Of a stretch of DNA of 64,000 bases, positions 1 through 11,786 are shown one piece after another (within the stretch, counting starts at the first letter, position 1; the number at the start of each line of letters is the position of its first letter). The stretch comes from Trifolium pratense (taxonomy: Eukaryota; Streptophyta; Magnoliopsida; Fabales; Fabaceae): assembly GCF_020283565.1 (NCBI RefSeq), contig NC_060065.1, positions 51,510,409 to 51,574,408 of the forward strand, given 5' to 3'. The position numbers were made by a program, and so were the translations under genes. Under the pieces are notes generated by a model. The model was not told the origin of the DNA. It worked only from the letters and a program-made list of their open reading frames with translations, and did no database searches.

Positions 1-289
1 TTTGCATATATGATACCATGTTTTGTCCCTACTCCCTACCAAATGAGCATATTGCGACTAATTCACCTTCTTCTTTTTTTATGATTGTGACTAATTCTCT
101 TTGAATTTATTATAGTAATTCTTAAATTTTCTTTTTATGAATTTTTAAAAATAGCTTTGCATCTATATGGCAAATTTTCAATAAAACAATGTCTAAAAAA
201 ACAACACTCAATGTATATATGGTCTTTCTTTTTGTACAACGATATAAAAAAGTTCACCAAAAAAAAAAAATCAACTTCAATGTATGTAG

Positions 290-567
290 CAAAAACAGTG
301 TGTAGAAGATGTTTTCTCTCTTCACCCCGCGATTCTTTTATACCCTCAATATTTCAATTTTGTCTTTGCAAAAAACTCGGTTCGTAGAAACCGAATTTTT
401 TCTAGTACAAATTCAGATTAAATTTCGGTTTTTATAAACCGAAATTTGTTTTCAAAGCAAAAAAACTTCGATTTCTATAAACCAAAGTTTTTTACAAGGA
501 CAAAATTGAAAATTTAGGGAATAAAAGAATCACGGAAGTTGAGGAGAGAAAATATCTGTGTATAGAA
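290..567. mobile_element. MULE-type MITE upstream of the first gene
   Basis: The two halves are inverted repeats of each other: the left half reads TTCTTTTATACCCTC and the right half GGGAATAAAAGAATC. The element is flanked by a perfect 9-bp direct repeat TGTATGTAG (281-289 and 568-576). A 9-bp target-site duplication is typical of Mutator-like elements. It ends about 220 bp before the start codon at 788, so it lies in the probable promoter. A second, truncated copy lies at about 32650-32810. Confidence 0.7.
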
Positions 568-787
568 TGTATGTAGATAACAATCAAAGGGTAGCCCAAA
601 GCCCCAAACCCAAAACGAAAAGCTGCAAAATTTTCACAAGCGGCAACTTATCCCGCCAAAAATCATAATCCCGCCACGAAAACGCTCTTTTTCATCATTT
701 CCGATTCTCCTATTTAACAAACGCGCTTATCTCATAATCTCTTTATCTCATCTCATTCACCACTCTCCTTCTCTCTCACAAATCACA

Positions 788-1486
788 ATGGTTTTTCCTC
801 TCAAACTCACCAAATTCTACGGCTCAAGCCTTCCCCGTCCACGAATCTACGTCAACCCTAACGGTAACGAACGTATAGATCCCCCTATCTCCGTTACCGA
901 CCCACTCATGTCATGGGCTCAAGAAGCCCATTGGTCCATGGGTGGTGTCAGCTTCAAACGTCTCCGTCTCATGGGTAAAATCGAAGGCAACATTGGAAGA
1001 CTCCGTAATCAACGTGAAAAAGAAGAGAAAGAATTCAAAGCCCAAGCCCATAACAAAAGCCCGATCTCTAACTCTGATCTTCCCAGATCTAAGATTTCTG
1101 ATTCACCTTTACCTTCTAAATCTCCTTCACCACCGCCTGCTCCTATTGCTTCCAAGCGTCGTAGACTTGTTACTCTTCTTGAGGAAGAAGAAGAAAAAGG
1201 TGAAGAAATTAGGGTTTCAGCTCCGGTTACTCGTAGGAGAAGATTGGTGAAGAAGCTTGGTGATGATTTTGATAGAGTTGCTTCTCCTGAGAATAAGAAA
1301 TCTGATGAGGTTGTGGTTTCTGATTTGACGGTTGTGACGCCGAAGAGAAGTAGAAGATTGGTTAAAATTGGTGATGCTGGGAAGAAGATTGTTGAAGAGA
1401 AAGAGAATTTTGTTGAAGAGGGAGAGAAAAGCCCTAATTCTGGGATTAGGGTTAGAACTTCTCCAAGATTGGCTAAGATTAAGTGA
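788..1486 (+). CDS. Basic nuclear-type plant protein of unknown function (232 aa)
   Basis: This is a single open exon from ATG 788 to TGA 1484-1486, preceded by a pyrimidine-rich leader (CTCTCCTTCTCTCTCAC) typical of plant 5' UTRs. I do not recognise a named domain. The N-terminal ~75 residues (KLTKFYGSSLPRPRIYVNP, then MSWAQEAHWSMGGVSFKR) look like an ordered conserved module. The remainder is low-complexity: a proline/serine stretch, acidic runs, and a basic motif of the RRRLV type repeated three times (about residues 122-128, 148-154 and 187-193), ending in RTSPRLAKIK. Lysine/arginine clusters suggest nuclear localisation and nucleic-acid or chromatin contact, which is inference. Codon use is normal for the window and no frame break is seen. 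A conserved plant 'hypothetical protein' is the safest name. Confidence 0.8.
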   Translation: MVFPLKLTKFYGSSLPRPRIYVNPNGNERIDPPISVTDPLMSWAQEAHWSMGGVSFKRLRLMGKIEGNIGRLRNQREKEEKEFKAQAHNKSPISNSDLPRSKISDSPLPSKSPSPPPAPIASKRRRLVTLLEEEEEKGEEIRVSAPVTRRRRLVKKLGDDFDRVASPENKKSDEVVVSDLTVVTPKRSRRLVKIGDAGKKIVEEKENFVEEGEKSPNSGIRVRTSPRLAKIK

Positions 1487-3043
1487 TTTGAGTTTAATTA
1501 GGTTTTTGTAATATAAATTGTGTCAAGTCTTTTATTATCTTAGTTAATCTTCTTTTTTCTTTTCTTTGTTGTTAGTTTATGTAGAAGCTGGGTTCATTTG
1601 TGAACAAGAAAATGAAAATAGATTATCTTTGAGAGTAATTATGATTACGCCTTTGAGATTTTATAATATGATATTTTTGTTTCATATCTAGGATTTGTTT
1701 GGATTAGTTTATTTTTGAATTTATGCAAACAATTTATTGAATATAAATTAAATTTTATGTTATTTTATGAGTTCACACTGGTGAGAGTTATATTTTTATA
1801 AACTATTTTATCATAAAGTGTTTTGACAAACTTATAATAATACATAAAAATTGCATAGGTTATTTGCATAAGCTCAAAAATAAGCTAATCCAAACGAAGC
1901 CTTAGCTGTTAACATTATAATAATGGCCTTAGCTATTAACATTATAATATTATGTAGTGTTGGTCTTTCATTTTCTTATAGGATTGGTTTTCATGGTGAT
2001 TGCTCATCCAATCCCTTCTAAAATGTGACATTTTATTAGAATTTTATCTGCAAATTCTGTTAGTCACCTACATTTACCTTGAAAATATCAAACTGGTTTG
2101 TTCTTGGTTTTCAATTTTAAAAACATGATGAATTGATAAATTCAATCGAATCTCTTACTAAAACTATCGTAGATTGGATGTATTTGTAATTTGAGATTAA
2201 TTTAATTTAACGACGGTGAATCATCATTTTAGTTTGGAATTTATTTTGGATCTATTTGTAATTTGAGATTTGAAGTGCTAAAGCTTGTCATTTGAGATGC
2301 AATTTAAAGGATGTAATATGATATTGTTGTAATTGTGGTTTAATATTGTGATTATTGAAATTGTGGTTTAAAAATGTGATTATTATACATGTCTATAATT
2401 GTGGTTTGTGAAATTGTTTGAAACAGATCATAGAATAAGTTTATTTGAGTATGCAATATTTGAAAATAATTACATATGAAATTGTTCGAAACATAAAAAA
2501 TCTATAATTTGAGTATGCAGAAAATTGAAATATCAGTCTATTTTTTTAATTGTATTCTTGGACAAAACGTTTATCAGACCGTTAATTAAATAAACTTGGA
2601 GGAATTTTCTATTTAGTACATCGAAACAACCAACCGTGACATTTTGTTTACCGCCGACCTAAACCAAATCATTACACCAAAAAACAATTTATTAGATAAT
2701 TGATATTTTCCTGTTGTACATGACTGAACTGATGTTAACAAAGAATGAGAAGATAGGATTTTGTGATAAAATTTTATTACAAAGAAAACTATTGCTTCCC
2801 ATTTTCCTTAAATATTGTATTGACATGATGTTAACAACACTTTGTTAATAAGAATCTCTAATCCATGCTACCACACTATACACTCAACTAATCAATCCGA
2901 TGCAGTATTTGACTTGGACATGAAGAAATTCAAAGTATATGATATTGCACAAAACCTCACTTTCTAATCACTTAAATCAATATTTATCCATATATCTATT
3001 CCATAATGTAGTAAACTTTGTTTTCCACTCTTCTTTTCTTTCC
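1487..3043. other. Intergenic spacer between convergent genes
   Basis: AT-rich sequence between the 3' end of the unknown protein gene and the 3' end of the mannanase gene. It holds one Tourist-like MITE (1691-1901) and otherwise short T-rich stretches. No ORF or RNA gene could be supported. Confidence 0.6.
1691..1901. mobile_element. Tourist-like (PIF/Harbinger) MITE
   Basis: Terminal inverted repeats GGATTTGTTTGGATTAG and, from the other end, GGCTTCGTTTGGATTAG. The flanking trinucleotides CTA and TTA fit a 3-bp PIF/Harbinger target site. It belongs to the 'GTTTGGATT' family seen again at 6957-7226. Confidence 0.6.
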
Positions 3044-6000
3044 CTAACAAAGCGCTTTGAAATTTACATCCTTTTGAGTCCATCCCTTGAGTTTGGCCAA
3101 TTTGCATGAATGTTTAATAAAGAGTGACTGTATTGATGGACTTTCCGACGGAACTATCGCATAATCATCAGAATAATCTTCCATTCCGCTAGCTAAGAAT
3201 TGCCAAACTAGAGAACCTGCTCCGGACCTGTTTCTCTTTGCAGATTTGTAAACGATGTTTAAAATTGTATCGTACATATTTGCTCGGGCCGATAGAGTGA
3301 AGTCCTGGTTCTTTTTTGATAAACCGTATTCGGAGAACAAGACTGGCTTCTTTAATACTTGGTCGCCATCTTCAATGTGGGAAAGCATCCACTTGGAGAT
3401 AAATTTCAGTTGAGTATCAATTGCTCTCTCATCCTCATGAAACCTACGCAAAAAGTAATAATTAAAGAAAAGAAATAGCTACCAATGACTAATCTAAAAG
3501 GTATTTTTCAGAAAAACTTTTGCTGCACTAGTTAATCAGTTGAACATGAAAAACTCAAAAGAAAACCTTATAACCCTCCTTTATTCTGCAGGTTTTGTGC
3601 TACTTTTTGTAGGGTAATTACTATATTTGTGTTCATACTCATTATGCGGAATTTTACCCTACTCATTGCGGAAATTTTTTCCGCATATACGCAATGAGTC
3701 TTGAGATAAATTAACATGAAAAACTCATAAGAAAACCTTAAGAATTGATATGCTTACCATTGGTCAGGGTAGATATGAACAGAGGTGAAGTCAATATTAG
3801 AGACTTTGGAGTTCCGGATATAGTCAGACCCTAGTTTGGATGCCCAGTAATTGGGGTTGACAGTCAAATCTTTTGGGTCATTGGGACCATAAAAACCTTC
3901 ATTCCCCACAGTCAGCAGATGTTTCTTGTCAATCAATTTCACAAAGGCCGACATTTCTTCTATCCACTCCTGCAGAAAATATTTCAACAATTTCCTTATT
4001 TTTCAATATATTTCCCAACAGAGACTATAACATACAGAATCAAATAGAAAAAATGGATAAATTTGGATATAGAATCCTTCGTATTGAACTCGAGCACAAC
4101 TCTGTCAACTTTGCAATATTCAGTTGCGGAGAGAAAACAGCCAGGATAAATTCATTAGAGATCATAAAATTTTGAATAAACAGGTTGTACTTTTCAATAT
4201 CTTCATGGTTCCTTAAAGCATCTAACAAGTAGGAAGCGTCAAGTAATAATTATTATGACGTAAGAGGCTTACTTGGAGAGTGTCGCCAGAACGATCAGTC
4301 ATGCAACGAGGCTCATTAATCAATTCCCAGCCAAAAATGGCGGGGTCGTTTCTATATTCAATTCCGGTGATAGTATTTTTCCTTGTCAAGACAGTCTGCA
4401 GCAAACACAGAGGAAGCTATTAGTTTATCTAAGAATAGCCTCAAGGGGTGCAAACATGGAGCAAAAAAGTAAAAATAGATGACCGTCCTTCAGTAGAAAA
4501 AGTTTACATAGCCAAATCCAAGATTTCAAGTTTATATATTCAAAGCGCTTCCTCAATTAAATTAAAAATAACATTAACATGGAAACAAAATATGAAAATT
4601 GAATTTAAAGCTTAAGTGTTAAATCAAGCTCAGAAGATTCAGTATCAGAGAGTTCTTTTTCACCCTTTGACTTATGAATATCGTCCATGTTTGCAGTAAT
4701 TTCCGTAATATTTTCCTTGTCTATGGTTGAGTTTGAACTTGTAGCAACATTTGTATTAGAATCTCCAAGCTTTAGAATATCATCAAGTTTGTTATCGGCA
4801 CCATCTTCAATCTTTGTTTGCAACTACTTCAATCCTTGACCTCCAACCCCTCTAGTACCACCCTCAGTATTATTTCTCAAGCTAACAAGAGAAGGGTTTA
4901 ACATATCTCTCAAACTCAAAGCACCATGACCAATCATGGGGCTATCACAAGGTGGTATTGTGATAGCCCCATGATTGGTCATGGTGCTTTGAGTTTGAGA
5001 GATATGTTAAACCCTTCTCTTGTTAGCTTGAAAAACAATATTGAGGGTGATACTAGAGGGGTTGGAGTTCAACGATTGAAGTAGTTGCAACACCGAACAA
5101 AGATTGAAGATGATGCCGATAACAAACTTCATGATTTTCTAAAGCTTGGAGATTCCTCTACAAATGTTAACCATAGACAAGGAAAATACTATGGATCTTA
5201 CTGCAAACATAGATGATATTCATAATTCAAAGTCAAACGATGAAAAAAGAACTCTCTAATTCTGAATCTTCCGAGCTTGATTTAACACTTAAGCTTTAAA
5301 TTCAATTTTTATATTTGTTTCCATGTTAATGTTATTTTTAATTGAATTGAGCAAGCGCTTTGAAGATATAAACTTCAAATCTTGGATTTGGCTATGTAGC
5401 CTTTTTCTACTGAAGGGTCATCTATTTATCAGCAGAAAACCAAAGATACAAGCTTCATATGGAAGTCATGGATCATGTACTAGAGAAGTGTAAAGCATTC
5501 TATATGTTTTCAGTTTGATTTGATATACATAAGAAAACAGGAAGCAATGAGACTAAAAAGTTAAAGGAAGGCACAAATTATTCAATGTAGCTTGGAAAAT
5601 AAGGTTAATATTATGTGTGTGTAAAGGAAGAAAGTTATGCATTGGTCATCTGATTCTTTGCTTCGCAGCAAGATTTCACTGCTGCAGTAGACAGTTAATT
5701 AATCATTGTCTGAACCTTCCTTCATTAAGATGTCAGCGACACCAAAACTTGTTTCCTTAAGTAAGGTCTCAGGTTCAAGTCTTGTAGATAGAGAAAAATA
5801 GGTGTTTGGAGAGCTTTGCCTCCTTTATTGGGTTCTCCTCCCTACAAGACTCGGATATTAGTGAGAGTCTAATGTTACAGGAGACTGATGATCTATGACC
5901 TAATCGGAAAAAATGTTACCATCAACCGGTCTCAACTTCCAACACAAATCATAGAAAACATAGGCTTACTAAGTTTAAGAATTATAAGAAACATGCCAGT

Positions 6001-7996
6001 TCAAAAGTATTATTAGATCTATAGTTGTCATGTGACAATTAAAGGGATACAACATGTGGAATCTGGCATAATGACTTTAAAAGGGAAATGAATCTTGAAT
6101 AGCACACATAAGAATGCCTCTCCAACCAACGGGGGAAGGGTGTCATGTCAGGTAAAGAGAAAGAGGGGAAAGGAGAAAAATAAAGATATGGCATACCTTG
6201 ATGTAATTCTTGAAATAACTACGGATTGATGGATCATAGAAGAAAGAATCATTGGAGGGGCTTACTCCTACCCCGTCTTGCCACGCCCATTTGACATACA
6301 TACTCTTCCCACCATATGGTTGCAAGTTATTTACTAAGCTAAGGAGCAGCCTAATTCCATTTTGCTTTGCTTCTGCTATCACATAATCTAAAGCCTGTCA
6401 TGAATCACCGATACAAATCCTCAGTCAGCATGATTTTCATTCTTCAAAAGTAATGCAAAACAAAAGCAAAAGAAAAATTAAGCAAAAACATAGTAAAACA
6501 TAACTCTCCAAGGTACTTGAAGTTATGCAAAAAGTACACAATCCTTCTTTCACAAACCTTTCAATTTTTGGCATTTCATACATAAATTTTATTTGAGTTA
6601 GAAAGACAGAAACACCGTCACCATTTTCAGGTCAATTTCCTGTGTTAATATAGATTGATGATGGACAAAGGGACAAGAAGAATAACAAAAGACCAACATA
6701 TTTCTTGTCGGATCCAACTAGCTAGTGAGGACAATTTTAAGAGCACAAGAAAAGAACAATCTTCAAATTGCTTCCACTTAGATGCTGACCTCAGAGAGAG
6801 ATTGCTTGCTACTTTTTCTATGTATTCTACCACTCCCCAAGAACAATGGTTTCTCAATTCACTACGCACATGTTTGGATTGACAGTAAATTTGGCAAACT
6901 CATAGTGGACACGCCGTAATTCTGTCAAACTCACTGTCAACCCAAACATATGCTAAGACCCTGTTTGGATAAACAGCTTAATTTGCAATTTACAGCATAA
7001 ACAGTTATCATGATAAGCACTTATGTATTAACCTATTTCTATAGCAAAAGATAAAGTAAAGTAAAATTGTTTATGTATAAGCTATAAGTTATCTTGGAGA
7101 GCTTATGAAAATAAGTTGAAAATAGCTTATAAACATGTCATAAGTTGTTTTCATAAGTTCTCTCAAACAATCTCCCAAGTGTTTACACCAGTATATAAGC
7201 TAAAATAAGTCAATCCAAACAAAACCTAAACCATTTTCAGTCCTTAAGGGACAAGTACATAACTATTCACATCATATTTTACAACAACCACAACATTAAA
7301 TAATACTTTCCACAAATGATGAATAGTTTATTATTATGGTCCCTTCCTTTCCACCATGAAACTATTAACAATTACAACAACCATTACTCATTTTGCAAAA
7401 ACCAAGAGCCATAATCACACACAGTCAAACACAATTTTAGGGTTTCAGTTGAACAAAAATTGAGTAGGGAATAAAATAATCAACCAAAAGTAAACCCAAA
7501 ACACAACACCACACACAAACCAAAAAACTAATTTATGTCGGCAGCATCCACATGATGACATGAAACATAATCAGAACAAATCATAGGAACAGCACAGTAC
7601 AAAATTACCAAAAATCAAGAACTACAAACACAACAATACCTGAAAAACTTGTTCATCAAATTGACCAGGTGAAATTTGAAGAGCATTATAATGACCATCA
7701 TTGAAAGCCCAAGTTCTACAAACAGTGAGCCCCATTTTAGCACCAATTTTCATCATTTCACGAACCTTAAATCTCGACGAAAAATCCACAGAATGATCCA
7801 TCATCCAATAAGAATTCCACCCATTAACATAAAACGGTTTTCCATCAACCACAAATTGTGTCTCATTTCTCATCACAAAACCCATTTCTCTCCCTTCATC
7901 AAGACTAAACCTTAACCCTCCAAATGACATATAAATAAAAACAACAAATGAAGCAAAACCCAAAATGGGATAAAACAACCCATTTCCTGCAAACAT
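3044..7996 (-). CDS. Mannan endo-1,4-beta-mannosidase (GH5, membrane-anchored type)
   Basis: Hydrolyses internal beta-1,4 linkages of cell-wall mannans (EC 3.2.1.78). Five exons in coding order: 7996-7640, 6394-6197, 4395-4273, 3969-3758, 3443-3044. All junctions are GT/AG and in frame, giving about 429 residues, normal for plant MAN proteins. Residues ~6-26 ([19 protein letters not shown]) form a signal-anchor. The GH5 acid/base Glu is in WELINEPRC (~E213) and the nucleophile Glu in [10 protein letters not shown] (~E335); other family landmarks are [18 protein letters not shown] and [11 protein letters not shown]. The start is placed at ATG 7996 because the frame upstream has no ATG before an in-frame stop; an upstream TTG is not a credible start. 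It resembles Arabidopsis MAN5/MAN6-type enzymes, but the subfamily is not certain. Introns 1 and 2 carry transposons (6957-7226 and the 4473-5427 foldback). Confidence 0.93.
4473..5427. repeat. ~955-bp foldback (giant inverted repeat) in mannanase intron 2
   Basis: The left arm (about 4473-4950) and right arm (4958-5427) are near-complete reverse complements around a 7-nt spacer (GGTGGTA, 4951-4957). The apex is CTATCACAA/TTGTGATAG and the outer ends are AAATAGATGACC and GGTCATCTATTT. The minus strand of the left arm is largely open (4605-4823 and, before one stop, to ~4940) and reads as an acidic Ser/Thr-rich peptide with [13 protein letters not shown] and ELDLTLKL. I do not recognise the parent gene. 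The right arm has several small indels that break the same frame. It could be a captured gene fragment in a foldback transposon or an inverted duplication. Confidence 0.85.
6869..6953. mobile_element. Very small MITE in mannanase intron 1
   Basis: Inverted ends ATGTTTGGATTGACAGT and ACTGTCAACCCAAACAT bound about 85 bp. No clear target duplication was seen. It directly abuts the next MITE. Confidence 0.5.
6957..7226. mobile_element. Tourist-like (PIF/Harbinger) MITE in mannanase intron 1
   Basis: Inverted ends GACCCTGTTTGGAT and GGTTTTGTTTGGAT (read inward), flanked on both sides by TAA (6954-6956 and 7227-7229), the classic PIF/Harbinger target trinucleotide. Confidence 0.65.
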
Positions 7997-9300
7997 TGTT
8001 TGATTACAAAATTCAACAAATTTATGATACCCTTTTGGTTTTTTACTCAAAGGGTCACTAAATTTGTAACCTTGATGAAAATTCTTGAACTCTCAAACCC
8101 AGAAAAAAAGTTTGGTTTTTTTCACAACCCAATTGGTTAAAATGGCTAGATCTCTCAAAAGACTTCAACTTTAATGAAGATTATAGTGAGAAATAATTAG
8201 AAAAATTGTTATTTATAGATGAAGAAACAACCTAAGAATGAATGAAATGAGAAATGATTATGATGGTGATTGTGATTATGTTAAAGAGTTGAACAAACAA
8301 CCTCAAAGGAGTGAAAGTGAAACACATGTTATCCTTAAAATAACTCCAAATTAGCGGAGATTATTATTGGGATTGTAAGAAAATTAAAAGTGAAACCGAC
8401 GGTGAGTGACAGAGGGAGTGTGTGACAATTTTTGTACTGAACTAAGGAATTTATGGTTGTGTCCCCCACACCACTTTATTTGTGTTGCGTCAGAAAGAAG
8501 AACAAAAAATTCAATCCCGTGTTTCACTCAATTGTTTGTTTACTACTTATATTGACTAATGTTGAATTGAAAATGAAAGAAGGAAATGGAAACAAATACC
8601 TTAATTAGCGATTTGGGGCATTGATTAAGGAATAAAGATACTACTACTAGTATAAATTTTGTATGGAAAATAATAATTTTTGTATGGAAAATGATAATTA
8701 TATTTGTTTGTATAAAAAATTAATTAGATATTACTTTTTTAAATGTTTGACTGATGATTTTAAAATAAAATTTCTTTATATGAATTTTATAAAAAATATT
8801 TTTGATCAGACTTTACCTACCTCGCAGTTGAACTATATATTATCGAAACTCTATTTTTTTGAAAACTAGAGGATTAATTAAAAATAAATAAATTGAAGTA
8901 TGACCTATTAAAGTACTGTATTATATTAGACGTTGATATGTAGGGGTATGATTTTTTTTTAATAGATAGATGAAATGATAAAGTTATTACAAATTACAAA
9001 TTCACACACATAAGTGCGAGAGTCGAGGTTGAAATTATGGTCATAACATAAGACCTAACAAATTTAATACTATTTTTTTTGTTAGTTGAGCTAGAATTTT
9101 TGGAAGGGTGTGAATTTTGAATATGAGATTCTCTATTATTCATCTAAATGTTCATGTTACTAGGTTAGACATTTTTATCTAGTTCAAAATTGTTTGTGTG
9201 AAATTTTAGCCACTTCATCTACCGACCCAAAAAAGAAAAACACATGGCTGCAAATTTGGGGTTTAATTTTACCAGAAGTTTCACCTTTTTTAAAGTGAAT
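7997..9300. other. Mannanase promoter/5' region and spacer
   Basis: Upstream DNA of the minus-strand mannanase gene followed by AT-rich spacer. No ORF, RNA gene or clear transposon end was supported. Short SINE-like patches around 8990-9110 were too degenerate to bound. Confidence 0.4.
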
Positions 9301-9324
9301 ATGTAAGAAGTTTGAGGTTTTATT

Positions 9325-9606
9325 TTGTTATTTTTTAAAGTGATTCTCAAAGTTAACTGTATTAATTCTAATAGATTAGGGGTGTCTGAGTTTAGTTCTT
9401 TTGTAGCTAGAAACTTTTTATCATTGTTTTCTAACTTTGAAGTAATGTCTCTTGGGCGACAAGTGAAGAATATGATTATTCACTCTTTAACGAGAGCAAG
9501 TGTTTATTGTGCTAGTCACCAAGTGTTTGAGAATGTTCCTCCTTGTATTGAACATTTATCGATTAATGATATGCAACACGTTTTTCTTAGTCAAAAAAAG
9601 AAGTGA
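9325..9606 (+). pseudogene. RNase H (RVT_3-type) relic of a LINE-like element
   Basis: The 93-residue frame matches the C-terminal part of the plant RNase H-like domain carried by non-LTR retroelements. SLGRQVKNMIIHSLTRASVYCASHQVFENVPPCIEHL parallels the usual pattern 'V-R-R-x-A-N-x-x-A-H-x-L-A-R-A ... VPPCI'. The catalytic N-terminal half is absent and there is no upstream reverse transcriptase, so this is a dead fragment. Confidence 0.6.
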
Positions 9607-9616
9607 GAAACTATAA

Positions 9617-9768
9617 ATCGTTAGTTAGTTCAGTGGTGATTGACGCTGGACTCGATAGAGAGTACCACAGTTCAATCCCCACAACTACGATCAGGAGGGG
9701 GCTGGAACCACTTGGTGCCAGAACTAACCTCCGAACCATATTAGATGGTCTAGTGGACCGATGAGAAA
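9617..9768 (+). mobile_element. tRNA-derived SINE (family 3, copy 1)
   Basis: Shares a long, nearly collinear match with 56842-56994: AGTGGTGATTGACGCTG (A-box region), CAGTTCAATCCCCACAACT (B-box region), then GGAGGGGGCTGGAACCACTT. The two RNA polymerase III-like boxes and the A-rich 3' end support a SINE. Confidence 0.65.
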
Positions 9769-9769
9769 A

Positions 9770-11370
9770 AAGTAGGACTATAATGACAAAATCAAATAGA
9801 TTAGGTGTTATTTTAGGGAGTAAAATCAAATAACACTGCATTATGATAACAAAATCACAACAAAAGAAGCACGTAAGAAAAAACTTAATCTATGCAAAAT
9901 CACTTATTTAGATTAAAAGAGATGAAAAAGATTCTCATCCCGTGCATAGGAATAAAAAGTGAAAAAAAATATATGTGTAAATTATATTCCCGCAAATAAA
10001 AAGTATCTAAAAATAATTTATCAAAACTTTTCAGTGATAACAAAATTATGAAAACTTGAAACAAAGTTGAATGAAAGATTTTGAAAGTCACAAACTTGAA
10101 ACAATCCATGTAACAAACACCTTAAAACATAAGAAAAATGAATTAAACAAATTTAATTTGCTCTAAAATAGGGCCAAGAAGAAAAAGAGGATAACCCAAG
10201 TTATGGAAAGATAGATTAGTGGGGACAATATTATACGGGAAGCCAAGCAAGGGATCGTTCTCAATCTCTCTCATTTGTTTGGTGCATGTTCTTAATCCAT
10301 ACTTCATTATTATTTATGGATGATTTTAAATAATAATTGAATAAGAATTACTAATTAGGTACCACTTTTGTATCATATCATATTACTCATGACCAAAATC
10401 AGTGTTATTAGCCAGCTAAGTGGATTTGGTCTAATGTCTCTTTTAGTCAAAAAGACAAATAGAGTAAGAAATCATACATTGCAACGACTAATTAAGAGAA
10501 GAAAAAAAAAATCATTCAATTCAAACTTTTCTCATAGACACTTACACCATTTTATGACTACAAGATGATTATAGCTTGCAGTGAAAGCTCTCTTAGGCTA
10601 AGCACGTAGTAATTAGGACTAGTATTTATTTTTTTAGACAAGAGCTGATTTTGATGGAGAAAATATGTTCGGTATACTGATTATCAAATGGAAAGTATTT
10701 ACCTTGTTAATGCACTATTGTTGTCTATCTTTGTCTTCTCTTTCGGATCTTCCTTTTGGACCTTCCTTTTGCATTGCACAACCCAATTCATTGAATAGAC
10801 ATAGTTACAAGATATAGATCTAAATTATAGGCACACATATATCAATGAAAAAAAAATAAAAGAAAAATTAAATAGTCACATCAATTAATTAATTTGTTCT
10901 TTAATTTTTTTTTCTCATGTGAGTGTGTCTAACAACAATTGATTTGTGCTTGTGCCTATATAAGTTTTTCTCTTCATCGAACACATTAATTTTTCAATTG
11001 TTTAAAAAATAAAGAGTGATTAATTTTGTTGTGAGATTTACTTTTGCCATTATAATTTATTTTTCGCGTGTCCTACAAAATTATCAAAATACTATTGTCT
11101 GTTACTTAAGTTGGGAATTCTACGTTTGAAAATTTTGAAAATTTCATGGGAGGAGGTATTTTTTTCTCTCAAAAATCTCATTTTTACTAGTTTTCTACTT
11201 AAGTAGCGGATTCTAGTGAATGTTATAAAAATGAAAATTTTATGTTAGGAAGTGGTTTTTTTTCCCTCAAATTTCACTTATTGATGATTGTAGGGGTTCC
11301 CTTCCCCCAGATTAATTTTGTTGTAATATTTTTTTGTTTGGGCTTAGACCCTCTTCCATATATAAAAAAA
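9770..11370. other. Gene-free AT-rich spacer
   Basis: No ORF with recognisable similarity, no RNA gene and no bounded transposon were found. The stretch contains only short T/A runs. Confidence 0.4.
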
Positions 11371-11375
11371 ATGTT

Positions 11376-11752
11376 ACAGATTAATTGCACTTTTAGTTTT
11401 CGTATTTTACGCGTTCGACAATTTTGTTGCCTCCCTTTTAAAATTAAACATTTATTCTCCATTTTATTTATTTTTCAACAAATATAATTTGAAAACAATT
11501 AAATAATTATAAAACAATTAAAAAAAATGAACTGGCTGACATGTCGTAGTCTTTTAGCACATGTATATTATCACATCAGCACTTTATGTGTCATCTAATT
11601 AAAAAATATGACACATCAGGCAAAATGGGGTTGGGGGAAAAGTGAAAAAAAAATCAAAATAGGGGTAAAAAATATTTGATTTTAAAATGTGGCGACCAAA
11701 ATCATAAAACTTGTAAAATATGGGGACCAAATATAAAATTAAGCCTACAAAT
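11376..11752. mobile_element. Probable MULE-like MITE
   Basis: The ends resemble the GGCTTAA family: the left end runs TTAATTGCACTTTTAGT and the right end reads AAAATTAAGCC. Internal mirrored phrases such as 'GTATTTTACGCG' and 'AAAATATGGGGACCAAA' suggest long inverted arms. No convincing target duplication was found. Confidence 0.4.
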
Positions 11753-11786
11753 TAAATGACATATTTTTGTATATTTTATAGATTAA

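Noticed and set aside
3873..4482. Small frames on both strands around mannanase exons 3-4
   Set aside because: They overlap coding exons or introns of the mannanase and have no domain of their own.
7997..8050. Longer N-terminus for the mannanase
   Set aside because: The extension begins at a TTG with no in-frame ATG before a stop; the Met at 7996 leads directly into the signal-anchor.
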